Assembly (NCBI RefSeq): GCF_011007365.1
Contig: NZ_WFKM01000016.1
Span: forward strand, 55,208-119,207
DNA length: 64,000 nt
Origin: Sphingobacterium sp. xlx-96
Lineage (GTDB): Bacteria > Bacteroidota > Bacteroidia > Sphingobacteriales > Sphingobacteriaceae
Direction of reading: 5' to 3'
A model generated the notes under the pieces. It saw only the letters and a program-made list of their open reading frames with translations, made no database searches and was not told where the DNA came from. The position numbers and the translations under genes are program-made. This document shows positions 60,438-64,000 of this stretch, in pieces (within the stretch, counting starts at the first letter, position 1; each line of letters begins with the position of its first letter).

Positions 60438-61319
60438 ATGAAAAAAGGATTCATTGCTTCATTGTTGCTCATTTTTATAGCCTCTCTCACCTTTGCGCAG
60501 CATATAAAACCTAAGAGACAACTTATTAAAAACGGAAATGATCAAATAGAAGTTTTTGTTTATGGTCAGGGTGATGTAAGTTTAATTTTGGCAGCTGGAA
60601 ATGGACGTCCTGCGGCACAATTAGAGGAATTGGCTACGGCTATCGCAGCAAATGGTATTCAGGTAATTACTTATAACTACCGCACTTTAGGCGCAAGTAC
60701 CGGAGTTATTGAAAATATTACGCTGCATGATTACGCAAACGACTTAATGGCTATTGTAACTAATTTAAAGCTAACCAATGTCTATTTGGGCGGAAAAACC
60801 TATGGAAATCGGGTTGTTAGAACTTTCTCTCAAGATTATCCCGATATAGTGAAAGGGATCATATTGATTGGTGCAGGTGGCGAAGTTAGTCCCTCGAAAG
60901 AGACAATCGAATTATACCAGCGATACATGGATCCCAACATAAGCAAAGAAGAGTGGATGAGGTTACAAGGGGTGCTGATGTATGCTCCTGGGAATGAATA
61001 TTTGGCAAAAATAGATGCTGAACAAGGTGAATTTCCTATTTTGGCCGGCGAGCAAGCGAAGGCTAGTGATAGAACCCCCAAAGCCGAATGGTCGATGGGA
61101 GGGGTTGCGCCAATGTTGATTCTTACTTGTTTGGAAGATAGGGTTGCGTTGCCCGAAAGTGCTTTAAGTATTGCTAAAAAAAGACCAAAAACCTGGCTCA
61201 TTGGCTTGCCGAATTGTGGGCATAATATGCTGAATGAGCGTGGTGATGATATCAAAGAATTGGTTGTGAATTTTCTCAAGAAGACGCCTTCTGAGGAGGT
61301 GAGGGCAGCAAAACCATGA
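60438..61319 (+). CDS. exported alpha/beta-hydrolase-fold protein with Thr at nucleophile position
   Basis: A 293-residue protein, start at the ATG at 60438 (a TTG at 60417 would add 7 residues). Signal peptide GFIASLLLIFIASLTFAQ. Alpha/beta-hydrolase layout: oxyanion AAGNGRPAAQLEELATAIAA, helix-turn VYLGGKTYGNRVVRTFSQDY where the family normally has G-x-S-x-G, acid in CLEDRVALPES and His in PNCGHNMLNERG. The nucleophile Ser is replaced by Thr (GKTYGN). It is either inactive, binding-only, or uses Thr. It lies 188 bp after the amidohydrolase gene, so perhaps transcribed separately, and ends with a strong terminator. Confidence 0.85.
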   Translation: MKKGFIASLLLIFIASLTFAQHIKPKRQLIKNGNDQIEVFVYGQGDVSLILAAGNGRPAAQLEELATAIAANGIQVITYNYRTLGASTGVIENITLHDYANDLMAIVTNLKLTNVYLGGKTYGNRVVRTFSQDYPDIVKGIILIGAGGEVSPSKETIELYQRYMDPNISKEEWMRLQGVLMYAPGNEYLAKIDAEQGEFPILAGEQAKASDRTPKAEWSMGGVAPMLILTCLEDRVALPESALSIAKKRPKTWLIGLPNCGHNMLNERGDDIKELVVNFLKKTPSEEVRAAKP

Positions 61320-61346
61320 AAAAGTAAGGGTTAGATATTGTTTTTG

Positions 61347-61386
61347 GTAATGTGGTAAAACCTGTTTTGCCACATTACCTTTTTTA
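61347..61386 (+). terminator. terminator ending the exported-enzyme block
   Basis: GGTAATGTGGTAAAAC/GTTTTGCCACATTACC, 16-bp stem with one wobble and a 2-nt apex, then six Ts. Confidence 0.88.
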
Positions 61387-61536
61387 ATAATCTTTCTATA
61401 ATCTAAGTTATGCCGTTGTCTTATTTTACCGGTTTTAGTTGTATCTAATTGTAAGGACTAACTTAAAACCACCTAAAAAAATCTATTAATAAAGTTTGTA
61501 AATACGATGTGATTATTGGTGTCCTTTTTTGCTTTT

Positions 61537-61905
61537 TCAAGGTGTTTTTTCGAGGAAATTAATCAATTTTTCGATAGGTCGACCAATTATTGCTTGATTG
61601 CCTCTGATGATAATGGGGCGTTCAATAAGTATGGGGTGTTGTAACATGATTTCAATCCATTGTTCATCTGTTCTTACCAAGCCTTTGTAGCGTTCCTGAA
61701 ATAGTGATTCTTTTGTGCGTATGAGTTCAATGGGTTTTAATTGGAGCAGGGTCAATATGTTCTTCAATCCTGGCTTATCTAACGTCCCGTCCAGATAAGA
61801 CAGGATTCTCGTCTCTATACCACTTTTGTCCAGAAGTGTTAATGCGGCGCAGCTTTTGCTGCACATTTCATTATGGTATATCTTGATAGTCGTTTTTGAT
61901 TTCAT
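61537..61905 (-). CDS. ArsC/Spx-family thioredoxin-fold protein (arsenate reductase-like)
   Basis: A 122-residue protein of the glutaredoxin-linked ArsC family. The N-terminus KIYHNEMCSKSCAALTLLDK carries the catalytic Cys in the HNxxCSKS context; ArsC normally has Arg where this one has a second Cys (CSKSCA). ILIERPIIIRGNQAIIGRPI is the family C-terminal motif with the conserved RP. It could be an arsenate reductase or an Spx-like redox protein; no other arsenic genes are near. It starts 6 bp after the Lrp-type regulator gene on the same strand, so an operon. Confidence 0.85.
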   Translation of the reverse strand: MKSKTTIKIYHNEMCSKSCAALTLLDKSGIETRILSYLDGTLDKPGLKNILTLLQLKPIELIRTKESLFQERYKGLVRTDEQWIEIMLQHPILIERPIIIRGNQAIIGRPIEKLINFLEKTP

Positions 61906-61911
61906 GTGTTG

Positions 61912-62370
61912 CTAGAAAGAGTAAGCCGTTTCACTCTTGGTTTCTGAGAGCACGAAGTAGGTTTGTACGGTGCTGACATGAGGTAGTACCGCTAGTTTAT
62001 GTCTTAAAAATAAGTGGTAAGCATCCATATCCTTGGTGGCTATGCGTAACATAAAGTCGTATGAGCCAGCCATTTGGTAGCACTCCATGACTTCCGGGAA
62101 TTTGGCTACTTCTCGTTCGAACTCATTAAGCACTTCATAAGTGTGTGCTTTTAAAAATACCTGCGAGAAAGAAATTAGCCCAATTCCAATTTTGTGTCGG
62201 TCTAGTATAGCGACAGTTTTTCGTATATAACCTGCTGCTTTAAGTTTTTTTACTCTTTCATGTATGGCGGCTATAGATTTATGTAGCTTTAGCGATAATT
62301 CCTTGTTGCTAAAGGTTGCATCCTCTTGAAGTAACTTAAGGAGTTTCATATCTGTTTGATCTAATTCCAT
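61912..62370 (-). CDS. Lrp/AsnC-family transcriptional regulator
   Basis: About 152 residues from the ATG at 62370 (the frame opens 9 codons earlier). The N-terminal winged helix-turn-helix (ELDQTDMKLLKLLQEDATFS, LHKSIAAIHERVKKLKAAGY) is followed by the RAM ligand-binding domain (KFPEVMECYQMAGSYDFMLR, LAVLPHVSTVQTYFVLSE). It is transcribed divergently from the cysteine-synthase-family gene, so it probably controls that gene in response to an amino acid. Confidence 0.93.
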   Translation of the reverse strand: MELDQTDMKLLKLLQEDATFSNKELSLKLHKSIAAIHERVKKLKAAGYIRKTVAILDRHKIGIGLISFSQVFLKAHTYEVLNEFEREVAKFPEVMECYQMAGSYDFMLRIATKDMDAYHLFLRHKLAVLPHVSTVQTYFVLSETKSETAYSF

Positions 62371-62572
62371 AACGTATTTTTTTTGGTGACGCTGCAAAAT
62401 TACTATTTTAATCTGTATTTTTTATTGGTTTTGTTTTCGTATTCGATAAAAATTATCGATTGTATTGTGTTGTGTTGAATATTATTTTGTTTTGTTGGAA
62501 TTTTGTACTGTTTGGTAGAAAGACCATATTATATTCGAAAAATATCTAAAAATATAATTTATTAAATAAATA

Positions 62573-63649
62573 ATGATAGAGGAAACTACTTTCAGTAAAT
62601 GTTTATCACCAGAATTGGAAAGTCGCTTTAAACATTTGTGGTGTTTAGTTGGGAATACACCGATGCTAGAATTGCAATATGTGTATAAAGGTAAGCCGGG
62701 TAAAATCTATGTGAAGTGTGAGAATTATAATCTTACTGGAAGTATCAAAGATCGTATGGCGTTATATATCTTATACAAGGCCTATACGAATGGTGATATC
62801 AAATCGAACGATATGATTGTAGAGGCTACCAGTGGTAACACGGGAATTGCCTTTTCTGCTATTGGTAAGGCTTTGGGACATGACGTAAAAATCATTATGC
62901 CAAATTGGTTGAGCAAGGAGCGTATCGATATTATAAAAAGTATGGGTGCGGAGATTCAATTGATTACTAAGGAAGAAGGTGGTTTTCTTGGAAGTATTCG
63001 TCTTAGCGAAGAGCTTGCTGCTCAAGGTGGAGTGTTCCTGCCTAGACAGTTTGAGAATGAATACAACGCCGAAGCACATGAACTTACCACCGGTAAAGAA
63101 ATTGCATTACAGTTAGCTTCTAAAGGATTGGTGGCGGATGCCTTTGTCGCTGGTGTAGGTACAGGAGGTACAGTTATGGGGGTTGGCAAACAATTGAAAA
63201 ACTATAATCCAGCTGTTAAAATTCATCCTTTAGAACCGCAGGAAAGCCCTACTTTGACTACTGGTTATAAGGTTGGAGCGCACCGTATCCAAGGGATTTC
63301 AGACGAATTTATACCTGCTATTGTTAAATTAGATGAGTTGGATACTGTTGTTTGTGCCTCGGACGGTGATTCAATCATTATGGCTCAAAAATTGGCAGGC
63401 CAACTTGGATTGGCTGTTGGTATTTCTTCGGGCGCAAATGTCATCGGTGCAATTAAGTTGAAAGAAGAATTGGGAGATGATGCGGTTGTGGTTACACTTT
63501 TGTGTGATGATAATAAAAAATATTTAAGTACAGACCTTGTTAAGGAACAGCCTGTTAAAGAAGGGTATATCTCTACGGATTTGAATTTTTCGGGATTCCA
63601 GCCTATTGCGCGTTTAGAGAAACCTTTGTTCGGATCGAACATTATATAA
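62573..63649 (+). CDS. PLP-dependent cysteine synthase family protein
   Basis: A 358-residue fold-type II PLP enzyme. The Schiff-base Lys is in YNLTGSIKDRMALYILY, the substrate loop is VEATSGNTGIAFSAIGKALG, the phosphate-binding glycine loop is FVAGVGTGGTVMGVGKQLKN, and GISSGANVIGAIKL is typical of cysteine synthases. The N-terminus is about 20 residues longer than CysK. The divergent Lrp/AsnC gene suggests amino-acid control. It may be an O-acetylserine sulfhydrylase, or a related cystathionine-beta-synthase-like or diaminopropionate-type enzyme. Confidence 0.9.
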   Translation: MIEETTFSKCLSPELESRFKHLWCLVGNTPMLELQYVYKGKPGKIYVKCENYNLTGSIKDRMALYILYKAYTNGDIKSNDMIVEATSGNTGIAFSAIGKALGHDVKIIMPNWLSKERIDIIKSMGAEIQLITKEEGGFLGSIRLSEELAAQGGVFLPRQFENEYNAEAHELTTGKEIALQLASKGLVADAFVAGVGTGGTVMGVGKQLKNYNPAVKIHPLEPQESPTLTTGYKVGAHRIQGISDEFIPAIVKLDELDTVVCASDGDSIIMAQKLAGQLGLAVGISSGANVIGAIKLKEELGDDAVVVTLLCDDNKKYLSTDLVKEQPVKEGYISTDLNFSGFQPIARLEKPLFGSNII

Positions 63650-63662
63650 GAATTTGTTTCAA

Positions 63663-63722
63663 CCTAAATTTATTTAGGTGTTGTTTGTGTTTGTGTGGTA
63701 AGCCGGGATTTTCGGATCCCGG
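63663..63722. repeat. two palindromes downstream of the cysteine synthase gene
   Basis: CCTAAATTTATTTAGG (63663-63678, perfect 7-bp arms around TT) and CCGGGAT-TTTCGG-ATCCCGG (63703-63722). Neither is followed by a clear T-run; they could be processing/termination structures or an operator for the next gene. Confidence 0.6.
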
Positions 63723-63774
63723 TGGTCCTCACTTAAATTGGTTTAATAAAAACTAATCTCTTTAAGCTAAAATT

Positions 63775-64000
63775 ATGAAAGCATTATTATATGTTTTTTC
63801 CATACTGTTATTGCTGTTTTCAGGTGTAGCTATCGGTCAAGAGGCGGATAGTCTCACTGATGTCTCGGGTCTCACATTTACCGACGGTAGTGTGTCGGAT
63901 AGTTCCCAAGGGAGCGAAGTCCCTGATGACCTGGTATTCTCTGATGGACAGGACACGGGCAGTACACAGCTGGATAGTACCGCTGTACAAGATGAAGCAA
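63775..64000 (+). CDS. exported acidic Ser/Asp-rich protein, 3' end cut by window edge
   Basis: An open frame from the ATG at 63775 to the right edge (75 residues seen). A signal peptide (ALLYVFSILLLLFSGVAIGQ) is followed by an acidic, Ser/Thr/Asp-rich segment with loose repeats (SLTDVSGLTFTDGSVSDSSQ, DDLVFSDGQDTGSTQLDSTA). This low-complexity start precedes the folded part of the protein, which lies outside the window. No family can be named. Confidence 0.7.
   Translation, partial: MKALLYVFSILLLLFSGVAIGQEADSLTDVSGLTFTDGSVSDSSQGSEVPDDLVFSDGQDTGSTQLDSTAVQDEA

Overview
The window looks like a chromosomal segment of a Bacteroidota bacterium of the Sphingobacteriaceae (Sphingobacterium- or Pedobacter-like). 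The sequence shows moderately AT-rich DNA, weak Shine-Dalgarno sites, several promoters of the Bacteroidota TAnnTTTG type, a carboxypeptidase-regulatory-domain TonB receptor, a DUF6266 protein, many SPII lipoproteins, and tRNA genes without an encoded CCA. The genus is inferred from gene content, not from a database search.

Layout. 1-1.4 kb: ABC transporter (His-rich FtsX-type permease, cut by the left edge, plus ATPase). 1.6-8.4 kb: TonB receptor plus beta-helix-like lipoprotein, a 16-residue-repeat secreted protein, and a subtilisin-type lipoprotein. 8.4-13.4 kb: gene-poor accessory region with a two-gene unit (predicted outer-membrane barrel plus MACPF lipoprotein), a small Cys-containing secreted protein, and two mobile-DNA relics (a collapsed serine recombinase and a truncated AbiEi/DUF6088-type antitoxin). 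13.4-35.4 kb: mainly core genes: DUF6266 protein, transglutaminase-like protein, dnaX (with an A11 slippage-prone run), rlmB, HPP protein, DEAD-box helicase, amino-acid permease, OmpA protein, two universal stress proteins, alaS (behind a Thr-rich leader ORF), a TlpA-like protein, a response regulator, an Hpt protein, folK, sppA and pgk. 35.5-39.7 kb: tRNA-Cys with a small basic protein, an outer-membrane protein, then a second accessory patch: a broken JAB-domain lipoprotein gene followed by a tandem duplication of a small secreted-protein gene.

40-53.3 kb is again mostly housekeeping: lipA, a YtcJ-like amidohydrolase, nfu, purB, a small lipoprotein, an acyl-CoA dehydrogenase, yidC, pyrG, a GH10-like and a CBM9-like secreted pair, and rplS. 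At 53.6 kb a tRNA-Pro gene is followed by tRNA-tail-derived repeats and about 0.5 kb of gene-free DNA. Then comes a block of exported proteins on the plus strand (54.4-61.3 kb): two YtcJ-like amidohydrolases, a DUF1254/DUF1214 protein, a phenol-MetA-like outer-membrane channel, and an alpha/beta hydrolase-fold protein whose nucleophile position is Thr. It reads as a cell-envelope catabolic module of unknown substrate, possibly acquired at the tRNA. The window ends with an ArsC-like protein and an Lrp/AsnC regulator divergent from a cysteine-synthase-family gene, and the start of a secreted acidic protein.

Most intriguing items: the MACPF/barrel unit, the dnaX A11 run where both slipped frames stop within a few codons, the 16-residue repeat protein, the decayed JAB gene with its duplicated partner, and the tRNA-Pro-linked exported enzyme block.
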